Counted from the stretch's first letter, positions 38,916 through 48,281 are shown. The stretch: 64,000 nt of DNA from Comamonas sp. KCTC 72670 (GCA_014656495.1 BNCN01000006.1:496001-560000); one strand, 5' to 3'. The notes: generated by a model from the sequence alone, not told the origin. Numbers and translations: made by a program.

Positions 38916-39482
38916 GTGTCCCGGTTCTCGGAGCTGCTCGACGACTTCTTCTACCGTCCGGACGAGGACGTCACCGGGCTTCACGACTTCGCGGCGGGCA
39001 GCGACGGCGTCCGGGCCATCGCCCCCGAGGAGGTCCCCGAGGAGTACCTGGCGTTCCGGCTGGAGTCGGAGTGCTACGCGGTGCCCATCCGGGGCGTGCG
39101 TGAAATCTCCAAGGTGCCTCCGTTGACGGAGATTCCCCGGGCCGAGCCCCAATTGCTGGGCGTGATGAACCTGCGCGGCGAGCTGCTGCCCGTGTATGAC
39201 ATCAAGGTCCGCCTGCGCCTGGCCGAGCGGCCTCCCTTGGTGGCGGGCCCGGACGCGCCCCCGCCGCCCCGGCACGCGCGCATCCTGGTGCTGAGAACGC
39301 AGACGGGCCCCGCGGGCGTGTGGGTGGACGGTGTGGTGGGCGTGGTGAAGCTCAAGCCTTCCATGTTGGAGGCCCCGCCCCCGGGGATGCGGACGGGTGA
39401 CAAGGATTGCGTGGTGGGCATGGGCCGGCGGGGCCCCACGCTCTACATCCTCCTGGACGCGGAACAGGCGCTCGCCCCATGA
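38916..39482 (+). CDS. cheW: CheW-like coupling protein 1
   Basis: 188 residues from GTG 38916. A CheW domain (about 48-185) has YLAFRLESECYAVPIRGVREI, LGVMNLRGELLPVYDIKVRLRL and VGVVKLKPSMLEAPP. The N-terminal 45 residues (FFYRPDEDVTGLHDF) are an extension. It joins CheA to receptors. Its stop overlaps the next cheW by four bases (ATGA). Confidence 0.93.
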   Translation: MSRFSELLDDFFYRPDEDVTGLHDFAAGSDGVRAIAPEEVPEEYLAFRLESECYAVPIRGVREISKVPPLTEIPRAEPQLLGVMNLRGELLPVYDIKVRLRLAERPPLVAGPDAPPPPRHARILVLRTQTGPAGVWVDGVVGVVKLKPSMLEAPPPGMRTGDKDCVVGMGRRGPTLYILLDAEQALAP

Positions 39483-40021
39483 AGGACCCCGTCAACCTGC
39501 TGCCGAGCCGTCCCCACGCCGTCGCCGACGAAGCGGCTTCCGCGTCGGAGGTCGTGGTGCAGTTGTGTGCCTTCTACATCGGGGCCGCGGAGTACGTGCT
39601 GGACATCATGCGGGTGGAGGAAATCCTTCCGCTCCAGCGAGTCACGCCCATTCCCCACGCCCCGGCGTTCGTGGAGGGCGTGCTCCATTTGCGGGGTGTC
39701 ATCCTTCCCGTGGTGGACCTGCGCTGCCGGCTCATGGGCGCGCCGGGGCCGGAGACGCCGAAGTCGCGGCTGTTGGTGTGTAAGCTGGGGACGCGGCGTC
39801 TGGCAGTGAAGGTGGACCGCGTGGCGGAGGTGCTGCGGGTGCGCAAGGGCGACATCAAGCCCGCGCCCGCGCTGGTGGTGGCGGGGCATTCGCCGTTCGT
39901 CGTGGGGGTGTGTGGTCCGCCGGACAGGCTCCGGTTGTTGTTGGACCTCAAGGCCCTGCTGCGCGTGGAGCTGGAACGCGAGTCTTTGAAGGCACCGGAG
40001 TCGGCACGCAAGGGGGACTGA
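39479..40021 (+). CDS. cheW: CheW-like coupling protein 2
   Basis: 180 residues. CheW domain with CAFYIGAAEYVLDIMRVEEIL, VEGVLHLRGVILPVVDLRCRL and LAVKVDRVAEVLRVRKGDI. It is divergent from the preceding CheW in loop regions and ends with a charged tail. Two adjacent CheW genes suggest coupling of CheA to two receptor classes, or a split structural and signalling role. Confidence 0.92.
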   Translation: MKDPVNLLPSRPHAVADEAASASEVVVQLCAFYIGAAEYVLDIMRVEEILPLQRVTPIPHAPAFVEGVLHLRGVILPVVDLRCRLMGAPGPETPKSRLLVCKLGTRRLAVKVDRVAEVLRVRKGDIKPAPALVVAGHSPFVVGVCGPPDRLRLLLDLKALLRVELERESLKAPESARKGD

Positions 40022-40022
40022 G

Positions 40023-40400
40023 GTGGGCGCACAACACCTGGAGCAGCACCGTCGCATCCTCGGCATCCTCTTCATCGTCATCAACGCGGTGACGCTGCTG
40101 CTCTCCGCGGGCGTCCTGGTGTTCTTCGGGGCGGTGGGCGGACTGGCGCCGGACGTCGAGCCCGAGGGACGCGCCGCGCTGGTCATCATCGGGGTGGTGG
40201 CGGGAGGCTGTCTGGCGTTGCTGGGCCTGCCGGGCGTCATCACGGGCCTGGGCCTGGTGAATCGCAAGCCCTGGTCGAGGACGGTCGCGCTCGTGCTGGG
40301 CATCCTCGCGCTCCCCAACGTCCCGCTGGGCACGGCCCTGGGCGTGTATGCCCTCTGGTTCTATCTCCAACCCGGCTCTGACCAGGCCTTCGACCGATGA
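40023..40400 (+). CDS. Small membrane protein of unknown function
   Basis: 125 residues, GTG start one base after the cheW stop. Three or four helices: ILGILFIVINAVTLLLSAGV (about 12-36), ALVIIGVVAGGCLALLGLPGV (about 52-75) and TVALVLGILALPNVPLG (about 87-115). No enzymatic motif is visible. It overlaps the HEAT-repeat gene by four bases, so it belongs to the chemosensory operon. Confidence 0.8.
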   Translation: MGAQHLEQHRRILGILFIVINAVTLLLSAGVLVFFGAVGGLAPDVEPEGRAALVIIGVVAGGCLALLGLPGVITGLGLVNRKPWSRTVALVLGILALPNVPLGTALGVYALWFYLQPGSDQAFDR

Positions 40401-42376
40401 GCCCTCCCTCCGAAGTCGCCGTCGCGGAAGAGGCGCGCTATCTGGCGCTTCAGGCGCTGGACCCCTGCGCCGCCGGTGTGCTGGAGATTCTCGTCGTCGG
40501 GCTGCATGACGAGAGCTGGCGCGTGCGGCACGTCGCGGCGGAGGCCCTGAAGCGGATGCCGGCGTCGGTTGAGCTCGCCGCGAGGCTCATCGCGGTCCTG
40601 GGCGAGCGGGGTGAGACGGGGGCGCGCAACGCGGCGGCGGAGGCGCTCGCGGGGCTGGGGGCCATCGCGTTGGCGCCGCTGGTGCGCCTGCTCTCCCACC
40701 CGGACCCGGACCAGCGCAAGTTCGCCGCGGACATCCTGGGGCAGATGGGGCATCACGGGGCGGAGGTGCCCCTGGTGCGAGCGCTGGGGGACCCGGACCT
40801 GAACGTCCGGGTGTCCGCCGCGGAGGCCCTGGGCCACGTCGGTGGCGAGCACGCGAGGGCGGCGCTGGAGTCCTTGCTGTCCGAGCCGGAGCCCCTGCTC
40901 CGCCTGTCCGCGCTGGAGGGCCTCACGCTGCTCGGGCACGCGGTGCCATTGCGCATGGTGAAGGCGCTGCTGGAGGACGTGGCCCTTCAGCGCAGCGCGT
41001 ACAGGATGCTGGGGCTCATTCCTGGCGAGGAGGCCACGGAGTCCCTCTGTCAGGGGTTGAGCTCGGGGTTTCGTTCGGTGCGTGAATCCGCGCTGTCCGC
41101 GCTGGGCACCCAGGCGTTGCGCGTGGAGGGCGAGCGGCGCGCCGAGTTCGAGGTCGTGGTGCGCGAGGCGCTCCGCGCGTCGCCCGGCCTGAGGCCCAGG
41201 CTGGAGGAGGCCCTGTCCGCCGAGGATGTCCTGGTGCGGGCGGGCGCGCTGGTGGTGGTGGCCTCGCTGGGCGATGCGTCCCTGGCCATCCCGGTGGCGG
41301 AGTGCGCGCGCGAGCCTCGGCTCCTGCGCGAGGTGTTGCGCACGCTGGACACATTGGGGCCGGCGGCGGGGCAGACGTTGCTCGTGCGCATGCCGGACCT
41401 GTCGCTGCCTGCCCGGGCCGCGGTGGCCGAGGCCCTGGTGCAACTGGTGGACGCGTCGGCGGTGGCGGCCCTGTGCTCCTTGCTGGAGTGGCTGGAGGGG
41501 GACCTCCGCGCGGTGGTGGTGCGGGCCCTGGGGCGCACGGGCTCGGCGGACGCGGTGCCTCCGCTGGTCGAGCTGTTGGAGGAACCGTCGCTGGCGGGCG
41601 CGGCGACGCGCTCCCTGATGGGGCTCGCGGAGTTCCATCAGAGGGATGTGGTGGTGGCGCTGCAGGACGCGGTGGCGCGGAAGCGCTCACCCGCGGCCGT
41701 CGCTGCCCTGGCGCGCATCGGGAGCGCGTGGGCGGTGCCTGTGTTGAAGCGGCTGTCGCGTGACACGGCGCCGGAGTGGCGCGCGGCGGCGGTGATGGCG
41801 GCCTGCGAGCTGGAAGGCGACGTGGGCCGGGAGTGGGTCTACGCGGCGCTCGCGGATGAGTCCGTCCAGGTTCGAATCGCGGGGGCCCGGGCCCTGGCGC
41901 GGCTGGGGGGCGCGGAGGCGGGGGCGATTCTGTCGCCCGCGCTGCGTGACGAGGACCTCTCGGTCCGCATCGCCGCGGTCCAGGCGGTGGGGGACTGTGG
42001 CGCCTTGGACCGCGTCCCGGACCTGGTGGCGCTGACGCGGCACACGGACGGCGCGTTGGCCGTGGCCGCGGTGCGGGCCCTGGCGCGGCTGGGGGCGGCG
42101 GAGCCCGACGTCCTGCGGGCGGCCGCCAGCCACTCCGACGTGGAGGTCGTGAAGGCGGCGCTGGCCGTGGGCGCGGAGACGGCGGCCGGCGTGGCGATGG
42201 CGCTCGCGCTGCTGCACCACCCGCGCTGGGACGTGCGCACGGCCGCCGCGCGAGTCCTGGGGGATTCCGCGGGGCCGGAGTCCCTGCCCGCCGCGCGTGA
42301 GGCCCTGGAGGCGGAATCGGACGCCCTGGCGCTGCAAGCCCTCTCCGAGGCCGTGGAACGTCTGGTCCGGCGCTGA
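40397..42376 (+). CDS. HEAT-repeat protein of the chemosensory cluster
   Basis: 659 residues built almost entirely of about 20 HEAT/PBS-lyase-type helical repeats. The units recur as W-R-VR-x-x-A-A-E-A-L (ESWRVRHVAAEALKRM, NVRVSAAEALGHVG, VQVRIAGARALARLGG, SVRIAAVQAVGDCG). There is no signal peptide or membrane helix. Such solenoids bind proteins. In Myxococcus a HEAT-repeat protein is known to act downstream of a CheY in another chemosensory system, so an output role is plausible. It lies eight bases before cheR. Confidence 0.9.
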   Translation: MSPPSEVAVAEEARYLALQALDPCAAGVLEILVVGLHDESWRVRHVAAEALKRMPASVELAARLIAVLGERGETGARNAAAEALAGLGAIALAPLVRLLSHPDPDQRKFAADILGQMGHHGAEVPLVRALGDPDLNVRVSAAEALGHVGGEHARAALESLLSEPEPLLRLSALEGLTLLGHAVPLRMVKALLEDVALQRSAYRMLGLIPGEEATESLCQGLSSGFRSVRESALSALGTQALRVEGERRAEFEVVVREALRASPGLRPRLEEALSAEDVLVRAGALVVVASLGDASLAIPVAECAREPRLLREVLRTLDTLGPAAGQTLLVRMPDLSLPARAAVAEALVQLVDASAVAALCSLLEWLEGDLRAVVVRALGRTGSADAVPPLVELLEEPSLAGAATRSLMGLAEFHQRDVVVALQDAVARKRSPAAVAALARIGSAWAVPVLKRLSRDTAPEWRAAAVMAACELEGDVGREWVYAALADESVQVRIAGARALARLGGAEAGAILSPALRDEDLSVRIAAVQAVGDCGALDRVPDLVALTRHTDGALAVAAVRALARLGAAEPDVLRAAASHSDVEVVKAALAVGAETAAGVAMALALLHHPRWDVRTAAARVLGDSAGPESLPAAREALEAESDALALQALSEAVERLVRR

Positions 42377-42384
42377 GGGCTCTC

Positions 42385-43257
42385 ATGGCACGCTTCGAGG
42401 ACGGGCGCCCGGAGATGTCAGTGGAGGAGTTCCGCCTCCTCCGGGACCACGTGTATTCGCACTGCGGCATCCTCATGCACGAGGACATGAAGTTCGTGAT
42501 GGAGCGCCGGCTGTGGCCCCGGTTGGAGCTGCTCGGGCTGCCGGACTACGGCGCCTATCACCGGTACCTGCGCTACGACGCCAACCGCTCGGCCGAGCTG
42601 GAAGCGGCGGTCGAATCCCTCACCACGCATGAGACGTATTTCTTCCGCGAGCCGCTGCAGCTCCAGTCCTTCACGGAGGAGCTGCTCCCCGTGCTGCAGA
42701 AGCGCAACGCGCGGCTGAAGCGGCTCCGCGTGTGGTCGGCGGGCTGCTCCTCCGGAGAAGAGGCCTACACGCTGGCCATGATTCTCAGGGACAGCGGCCG
42801 ATTCTCGGACTGGGACGTGGAGGTCCACGGCACGGACATCTCCCGGCGCGTGCTCACGCTGGCGCGGCGCGCGGAGTACGGGCCGTCCGCCCTGCGGGCC
42901 ACGTCCCGCGAGCTGCAAGAGCGCCACTTCCTCCCTCTGGCGCCCAACCGGTTCGGGGTGAAGGACGACGTGCGGGCCTGGGTGTCCTTCGGCCATCTCA
43001 ACCTGCTGGACGAGGCGGGCAGCCAGCTGGTGCCGCGGATGGACGTGGTGTTCTGCCGCAACGTGCTCATCTATTTCGACCTGGCCGCGCGCCGGAAGTT
43101 CCTGCGCATCGTCCGGGACCGGCTGGTGCCGGGGGGCTACCTCCTGCTGGGACACTCCGAGAACCTGCTGAACCTGGGCGCGGACTTCGAGTTCGTTCAC
43201 CTGCGGGGGGACCTGGTGTACCGGAGGCCCGAACTGGACGACGGAGCCCTCAGGTGA
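42385..43257 (+). CDS. cheR: Chemotaxis protein methyltransferase CheR
   Basis: 290 residues. N-terminal helical domain (about 10-80), then the SAM-dependent domain with RVWSAGCSSGEEAYTLAM, DWDVEVHGTDISRRVLTLAR, TTHETYFFREP, and MDVVFCRNVLIYF. It methylates Glu residues on chemoreceptors. Since no receptor gene is here, its target lies elsewhere in the genome. It overlaps cheB (GTGA). Confidence 0.96.
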   Translation: MARFEDGRPEMSVEEFRLLRDHVYSHCGILMHEDMKFVMERRLWPRLELLGLPDYGAYHRYLRYDANRSAELEAAVESLTTHETYFFREPLQLQSFTEELLPVLQKRNARLKRLRVWSAGCSSGEEAYTLAMILRDSGRFSDWDVEVHGTDISRRVLTLARRAEYGPSALRATSRELQERHFLPLAPNRFGVKDDVRAWVSFGHLNLLDEAGSQLVPRMDVVFCRNVLIYFDLAARRKFLRIVRDRLVPGGYLLLGHSENLLNLGADFEFVHLRGDLVYRRPELDDGALR

Positions 43258-44291
43258 GCCCCCAGGACGTCATCTCCGTATTGGTCATCGACGATTCGGC
43301 GCACAACCGCCGCACCCTCTCCACGATGTTGGAGTCGGAGCAGGACGTGCGGGTGGTGGACCGCGCGGCCGACGGGGAGGAGGGGCTGAAGAAGGTCGTC
43401 GAGCTGAAGCCCGACGTGGTGACGCTGGACCTGGAGATGCCGAAGCTGGGGGGCTACACGTTCCTCCGCCTGCTGATGCGCACGGCGCCCACGCCCGTCA
43501 TCGTCATCTCCAGCTACTCGCACCGCTCGGACGTCTTCAAGGCCCTGGACCTGGGGGCCTTCGACTTCATCGCGAAGCCGCAGCACGCCACGTTCGACGC
43601 GATGGAGGCGCTCCGGCGCGAGCTCCTGGAGAAGGTGCGGGCGGCGCGGCACATGCGGCCCGGCCACCGGCACGCGGCGCCAGGCGCCCGGGCCATGGCG
43701 GTGGCGGGCGAGCCGCCGTTAGTCATCTCGGTGGGGGCGTCCACGGGCGGCCCACCGGCGGTGCAGCGGGTGCTGGAGGGCCTGGCGGCGGAGCCCACGC
43801 CATGCGTGCTGGTGTGCCAGCACATGCCGCCGCAGTTCACCCGGGCCTTCGCCGACCGGTTGGACCGCATCGGTCCCTTCTCGGTGTCAGAGGCGCGCGA
43901 TGGAGACCTGGTGCAGCCCGGGCACGTGTACATCGCGCCGGGCGGCCGGCACCTGGTGGTCTCGGAGCGGGGCTCGAAGTTGGAGCTGCACACGCCGCTG
44001 CCCACCCCCGTGGACAAGTACGCGCCCAGCGTGGACCGGCTCTTCTCCAGCGTGGCGCAGGTGCTGGGGCCCAAGGCCCTGGGCGTGGTGCTGACGGGGA
44101 TGGGGGCGGACGGCGCGGAGGGGGCACGTGAAATCCACCGCGCGGGGGGCGAGGTCTGGGCGCAGTCCGAGGAGACCTCGGTGGTGTTCGGCATGCCCGG
44201 TGAGGCCATCGCGACCGGGGCGGTGAAGCGGGTGCTTCCACTGGGAGACATCGGGGCGGCGCTCGCGGCCCAGGCGCGGCGGCGGCGCTGA
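43254..44291 (+). CDS. cheB: Chemotaxis protein-glutamate methylesterase CheB
   Basis: 345 residues from GTG 43254. Receiver domain (about 8-120) with phospho-acceptor in VVTLDLEMPKLGG, a linker, and the esterase domain with catalytic Ser163 (GASTGGP), His in CQHMPPQF and Asp in GMGADGAEGAREI. It removes methyl groups from receptors in opposition to CheR. Confidence 0.96.
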   Translation: MSPQDVISVLVIDDSAHNRRTLSTMLESEQDVRVVDRAADGEEGLKKVVELKPDVVTLDLEMPKLGGYTFLRLLMRTAPTPVIVISSYSHRSDVFKALDLGAFDFIAKPQHATFDAMEALRRELLEKVRAARHMRPGHRHAAPGARAMAVAGEPPLVISVGASTGGPPAVQRVLEGLAAEPTPCVLVCQHMPPQFTRAFADRLDRIGPFSVSEARDGDLVQPGHVYIAPGGRHLVVSERGSKLELHTPLPTPVDKYAPSVDRLFSSVAQVLGPKALGVVLTGMGADGAEGAREIHRAGGEVWAQSEETSVVFGMPGEAIATGAVKRVLPLGDIGAALAAQARRRR

Positions 44292-44331
44292 ATCTCCTGC
44301 TTCGGCTCGCGGGTGCTAACGTCCGCGCCCC

Positions 44332-44715
44332 ATGACGCAGCAGATTCGAGCCCTGGTGGTGGATGACTCGCAGGCGATGCGGCGCAGCATCATGTACGCG
44401 CTGCAGCGGCTCGCCGGCGTGGTGTGCACCGAGGCCCAGGATGGCGCGGAGGGCTTGAAGAAGCTGACGCAGGCGCGGTTCGACCTGGTGCTCACCGACA
44501 TCAACATGCCGCTGATGGATGGGCTCAAGCTCATCAGCCACATCCGGCAGACGGCCTCCGAGCACCGGCACATCCCCATCATCGTCGTCACCACGGAGGG
44601 CGCGGCGGCGGACCGGGAGCGCGCGATGAAGCTGGGCGCGAGCGCGTACCTGGTGAAACCCGTGCAGGCGAAGGTCGTGCTGGATACCGTTCGGGACCTG
44701 CTGAAGTTGGATTGA
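44332..44715 (+). CDS. cheY: CheY-like single-domain response regulator
   Basis: 127 residues. Acidic pair VVDDSQ, phospho-acceptor in LVLTDINMPLMDGLKL, Thr in VVTTEGAAADRE and Lys in YLVKPVQ. It is clearly related to the receiver gene at 35799, so the cluster is bracketed by two CheY paralogues. It is a likely output or sink of CheA. Confidence 0.93.
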   Translation: MTQQIRALVVDDSQAMRRSIMYALQRLAGVVCTEAQDGAEGLKKLTQARFDLVLTDINMPLMDGLKLISHIRQTASEHRHIPIIVVTTEGAAADRERAMKLGASAYLVKPVQAKVVLDTVRDLLKLD

Positions 44716-44731
44716 AGGCGAGCGCGCACGA

Positions 44732-45481
44732 ATGGATTCCGTCCTGCGGGTGGAGGGCCTGGAGAAGACCTACGGTGAGGTGAAGGCCGTGCAGGGGCTC
44801 TCCTTCGAGGTGGCGCCCGGGGAGGTCCTGGGCCTGGTGGGCCCCAACGGGGCGGGGAAGACGTCCACGCTGCGCTGCATGGCGGGCATCCTTCCCCCGT
44901 CCTCGGGCCGCGTCCACGTGGCGGGGCATGACCTGACGCAGGCGCCGGTGGACGCGAAGCGCGCGCTGGCCTTCCTGCCGGACGAGCCCCGCTTCTTCGA
45001 GTACCTCACGGTGTGGGAGCACCTGAACTTCACCGCGCGCCTCTATGGCGTGGAGGACTGGGAGGAGCGGGGCCGCGCGCTGTTGGAGGAGATGGAGCTG
45101 TCCGGCAAGGAGAAGTCGCTGCCGGGGGAGCTGTCGCGCGGCATGAAGCAGAAGCTCTCCATCGCGTGCGGCTTCCTGCATTCGCCCAAGCTCATCCTGC
45201 TGGACGAGCCGCTCACGGGCCTGGACCCCATCGGCATCCGGCGGATGAAGGCGTCGTTGCGGCGCAGGGCGGAGGAGGGCGCGGCGCTGGTGTTGTCCTC
45301 CCACCTGCTGCCCCTGGTCGAGGAGCTGTGCCACCGGCTGCTCGTCATCGCGGGGGGCAAGGCGGTGGCGCTCGGCAGCCTGGAAGACATCCGCGCGCGC
45401 CTCAGCGGCGTGGAGGGAGAGCACGCGTCGTTGGAGGAGCTCTTCGTGCGCATCACCAGCGCGGGAGCGCAGCCGCCGTGA
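44732..45481 (+). CDS. ABC exporter ATP-binding protein
   Basis: 249 residues. Walker A GPNGAGKTST, signature LSRGMKQK, Walker B LILLDEP and switch His in SSHLL. Subfamily features match ABC-2 type exporters (TGLDPIGIRRMK). It starts 16 bases after cheY and overlaps the permease gene, so it may belong to the chemosensory transcript. Substrate unknown. Confidence 0.93.
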   Translation: MDSVLRVEGLEKTYGEVKAVQGLSFEVAPGEVLGLVGPNGAGKTSTLRCMAGILPPSSGRVHVAGHDLTQAPVDAKRALAFLPDEPRFFEYLTVWEHLNFTARLYGVEDWEERGRALLEEMELSGKEKSLPGELSRGMKQKLSIACGFLHSPKLILLDEPLTGLDPIGIRRMKASLRRRAEEGAALVLSSHLLPLVEELCHRLLVIAGGKAVALGSLEDIRARLSGVEGEHASLEELFVRITSAGAQPP

Positions 45482-47208
45482 GCTTCCCCCGGGCGGTGGC
45501 GTTCCTCTGGGTTGCGTCCTGGCTCAATCGCATCCGGAGGCAGTTGGCGCGGCTGCGCAAGCCCCGTTACCTGCTGGGCGCCCTGGTGGGCGCGGCCTAC
45601 TTCTACTCCGTCTTCTTCCGGAGGATGGACTTCCGAGGGCCCGTGGGCGGCGCGTCCGAGGGCCTCCGGTTGTTCGCCGAGCTGTCCCTGATTGGCTCCG
45701 CGTTGGGGGCGCTCTTCGCCGCCTGGGTCCTGGGGAGAGACCGGCCGTCGTTGACCTTCTCGGAGACGGAGGTCGTCCAGCTCTTCCCCGCGCCCGTCTC
45801 ACGGCGGGCCCTGCTGCAATACAAGCTCGTGCGAGGGTTGCTGGGCACGACGGTGGGCGCGCTCTTCGCCACGTTGTTCCTGGGAAGGGCCATCAGTCCG
45901 CACCCGGTGCTCTTCTTCGCGGGGGCGTGTCTGGCGTTGGGCACGCTGTATCTGCATTCGACGGCGGCGGCCTTCGTCCGCACGCGGCTGACGGCGCGAG
46001 GCACCTGGGGCCTGGTGATTCGCTGGGGCGGCGTGACGGCCGTACTGGGGCTCGTGGCGTTCGCGGTGCTCAGCTCGTTGCAGGCGCACCCGGTACCGGA
46101 GAACCTGACCTCGGGGCGCGCGCTGCGCGTGTGGCTGCAGTCGCTGATGGCGTCTCCGGGCGTGGGGGCGGTGTTGTGGCCCGGGCGGCTGCTCGTGGCG
46201 CCCGCGCTGGCGCAGAGCGTGCGGGAGTTCCTCGCCGCCTTGCCTCCGGTGCTGGTGTTGATGGGGGCCCACTACGTCTGGGTGTTGCTGGCCGAGGTCC
46301 CCTTCGAGGAGACCGCTGTGGTGCGCGCGGAGTCCCGCTCCCGGGAGCGCCTGCTGCGCGCGTCCGGGCGGATGGCCCGCGTGGGGTCGATGACGCTGAG
46401 CAAGCCGCCCTTCCGGTTGCTGGCGCGCGGCAGGCCGGAGGTGGCCATCCTCTGGAAGAACCTCATCGCCCGGAAGCGGATGGGCGGTGGGTTCGCGGTG
46501 TTCCTCGTCTTCATCGTCCTGGGGGGCGCCATCGCGGCGCTGATGGGGGACGCGCGCCTGTTCACGGACACGCGGCGGGTGCTCGGACCGGTGGCGTTGG
46601 TGCTCGCGGTGACGCTGACGGTGGTGGGGCCGAGCGCGTTTCGCATGGACCTGCGGATGGACCTGCCCAAACTGGACCTGCTGCGCGCGTTGCCGTTGAC
46701 GGGCCGGCAGGTGGTGCGGGCGCAGCTCGCGGCCTCCGGGTTGGCGGTGGCCACGTTCCAGCTCACGTTGCTGGCGGTGGCGCTCGTGTTGGGCCCGGGG
46801 GTGGAGGCCCCCCGGCTGGGCGGCTGGTGGTGGCCTGGAGGATTGGCGCTGGCGTTTCTGCTCCCGGCCGTCTCCCTTGCGGGGCTCTTCGTCCAGAACG
46901 CGGCGGTGGTGCTCTTCCCCGCCTGGGTGCCGGCGGACACGGGAGAGCGGGCGCGAGGGCTCGAGGCGATGGGGCAGCGGTTGCTCGCGCTCGTGGGCAC
47001 GCTGGTGGTGACGCTGGTGGGGCTGATTCCCGCGAGCCTGGTGGCGCTCCTGGTGGGCATCCCGTTGTCGCCGTTCCTGGGGCCCTGGTCGCTGCCCGTG
47101 GCGGGGCTCGCGGCGGCGGGTGTGTTGGTGGGGGAGGTGGCCCTGGGCGTCATCGGACTGGGACATGCCTTCGAGCGCCTGGACCTCTCGGAGGACCGTC
47201 CGGAGTAG
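45478..47208 (+). CDS. ABC-2-type exporter membrane protein
   Basis: 576 residues from GTG 45478, coupled to the ATPase gene by GTGA. About twelve hydrophobic helices are arranged in two halves, each preceded by a cytoplasmic segment (LTFSETEVVQLFPAPVSRRALLQYKLVRG and LDLLRALPLTGRQVVRAQLAASG, an internal repeat). This fits putative ABC exporter permeases of large size. The substrate and link to chemosensing are unknown. Confidence 0.85.
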   Translation: MSFPRAVAFLWVASWLNRIRRQLARLRKPRYLLGALVGAAYFYSVFFRRMDFRGPVGGASEGLRLFAELSLIGSALGALFAAWVLGRDRPSLTFSETEVVQLFPAPVSRRALLQYKLVRGLLGTTVGALFATLFLGRAISPHPVLFFAGACLALGTLYLHSTAAAFVRTRLTARGTWGLVIRWGGVTAVLGLVAFAVLSSLQAHPVPENLTSGRALRVWLQSLMASPGVGAVLWPGRLLVAPALAQSVREFLAALPPVLVLMGAHYVWVLLAEVPFEETAVVRAESRSRERLLRASGRMARVGSMTLSKPPFRLLARGRPEVAILWKNLIARKRMGGGFAVFLVFIVLGGAIAALMGDARLFTDTRRVLGPVALVLAVTLTVVGPSAFRMDLRMDLPKLDLLRALPLTGRQVVRAQLAASGLAVATFQLTLLAVALVLGPGVEAPRLGGWWWPGGLALAFLLPAVSLAGLFVQNAAVVLFPAWVPADTGERARGLEAMGQRLLALVGTLVVTLVGLIPASLVALLVGIPLSPFLGPWSLPVAGLAAAGVLVGEVALGVIGLGHAFERLDLSEDRPE

Positions 47209-47314
47209 GCCGCCTCGTGGGTGTGCTCGCGTTCGCTCGTGGACGCGAGGGTGCTTTGCGGTGGCTGGGCCCCGTGGCGCGGACTATCCGGACCTCCTTT
47301 GGGAGGAGACGCGC

Positions 47315-48205
47315 ATGAAGATTGGATTCGTGGGCCTGGGGAACATGGGCCTGCCGATGGCGGCGAACCTGCTGTCGGCGGGGCACACGTTGACGGTGTG
47401 GAACCGGACGGAGGCCAAGGCGGCGCCGCTGAAGGAGAAGGGGGCGCGCGTCGTCGGCACACCCGCGGAGGCCGCTCGTGGCGCGGACGTCGTGTTCAGC
47501 ATGCTGGCGGATGACGCCGCGGTGTCCTCGGCCGTGTTCGGCGCGGAGGGCATTCAGACGGGAATGTCGCCCGGCGCCGTGCACGTCTCGTCGAGCACCA
47601 TCTCGGTGGCCCTCTCGGAGAAGCTGGCGGAGGCGCACGCGAGCACAGGGCACAGGTACGTCGCCGCGCCCGTCTTCGGCCGGCCCGCCGCGGCTGCGTC
47701 GAAGCAGCTCTGGGTGGTGGCCGCCGGGCCGAAGCAGGACGTGGAGCGCTGCCGCCCGCTGCTGGAGGCGCTGGGGCGCGGCCTGACGGTGTTGGGGGAG
47801 AACGCCTCCTCGGCCAACGTCGTGAAGCTGTCGGGCAACTTCCTCATCGCGTCGATGATGGAGGCGCTCGCCGAGTCCTTTGCCCTGGCGCGCAAGTCCG
47901 GCGTCGAGCCGAAGGCGTTCCTGGACGTCTTCCAGTCCGTGTTCGCCCGCTCGCCCATCTTCGAGGGCTACGCGCAGCTCATCGCGGAGGAGAAGTACTC
48001 ACCGGCGGGCTTCAAGTTGAAGCTCGGGCTCAAGGATATGGAGCTCGTCCTGGGCGCGGCCCGGGGCGCGGAGGTGCCCATGCCGCTGGCCAGCCTGGTG
48101 AAGGACCAGTTCCTGGGCGGGGTCGCGCAGGGCCACGGGGACCTGGACTGGTCCGCGTTGGGAGCGCTCGTCGCGGAGCGGGCCGGACTCAAGCGAGGCA
48201 CCTGA
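47315..48205 (+). CDS. NAD(P)-dependent beta-hydroxyacid dehydrogenase
   Basis: 296 residues from ATG 47315 (GGAGGAG upstream). Rossmann start IGFVGLGNMGLPMAANLL, substrate motif HVSSSTISV, catalytic Lys in NVVKLSGNFL and KDMELVLGAA. It belongs to the 3-hydroxyisobutyrate dehydrogenase or GLYR succinic-semialdehyde reductase branch; the substrate cannot be decided. It is a single gene between the ABC exporter and a convergent SusD gene. Confidence 0.9.
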   Translation: MKIGFVGLGNMGLPMAANLLSAGHTLTVWNRTEAKAAPLKEKGARVVGTPAEAARGADVVFSMLADDAAVSSAVFGAEGIQTGMSPGAVHVSSSTISVALSEKLAEAHASTGHRYVAAPVFGRPAAAASKQLWVVAAGPKQDVERCRPLLEALGRGLTVLGENASSANVVKLSGNFLIASMMEALAESFALARKSGVEPKAFLDVFQSVFARSPIFEGYAQLIAEEKYSPAGFKLKLGLKDMELVLGAARGAEVPMPLASLVKDQFLGGVAQGHGDLDWSALGALVAERAGLKRGT

Positions 48206-48224
48206 GCCCAGGCCGGGGTGCGGA

Positions 48225-48259
48225 CGCCAGGTGCACGCAGGGACGCCGTGCACCTGGCG
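48225..48259. terminator. Bidirectional hairpin between dehydrogenase and susD
   Basis: CGCCAGGTGCAC (48225-48236) and GTGCACCTGGCG (48248-48259) pair perfectly over 12 bases, with an 11-base loop. It lies between convergent stops and has no T tract. Confidence 0.65.
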
Positions 48260-48281
48260 CTTCAGCAGGCGCGGTGACGCG

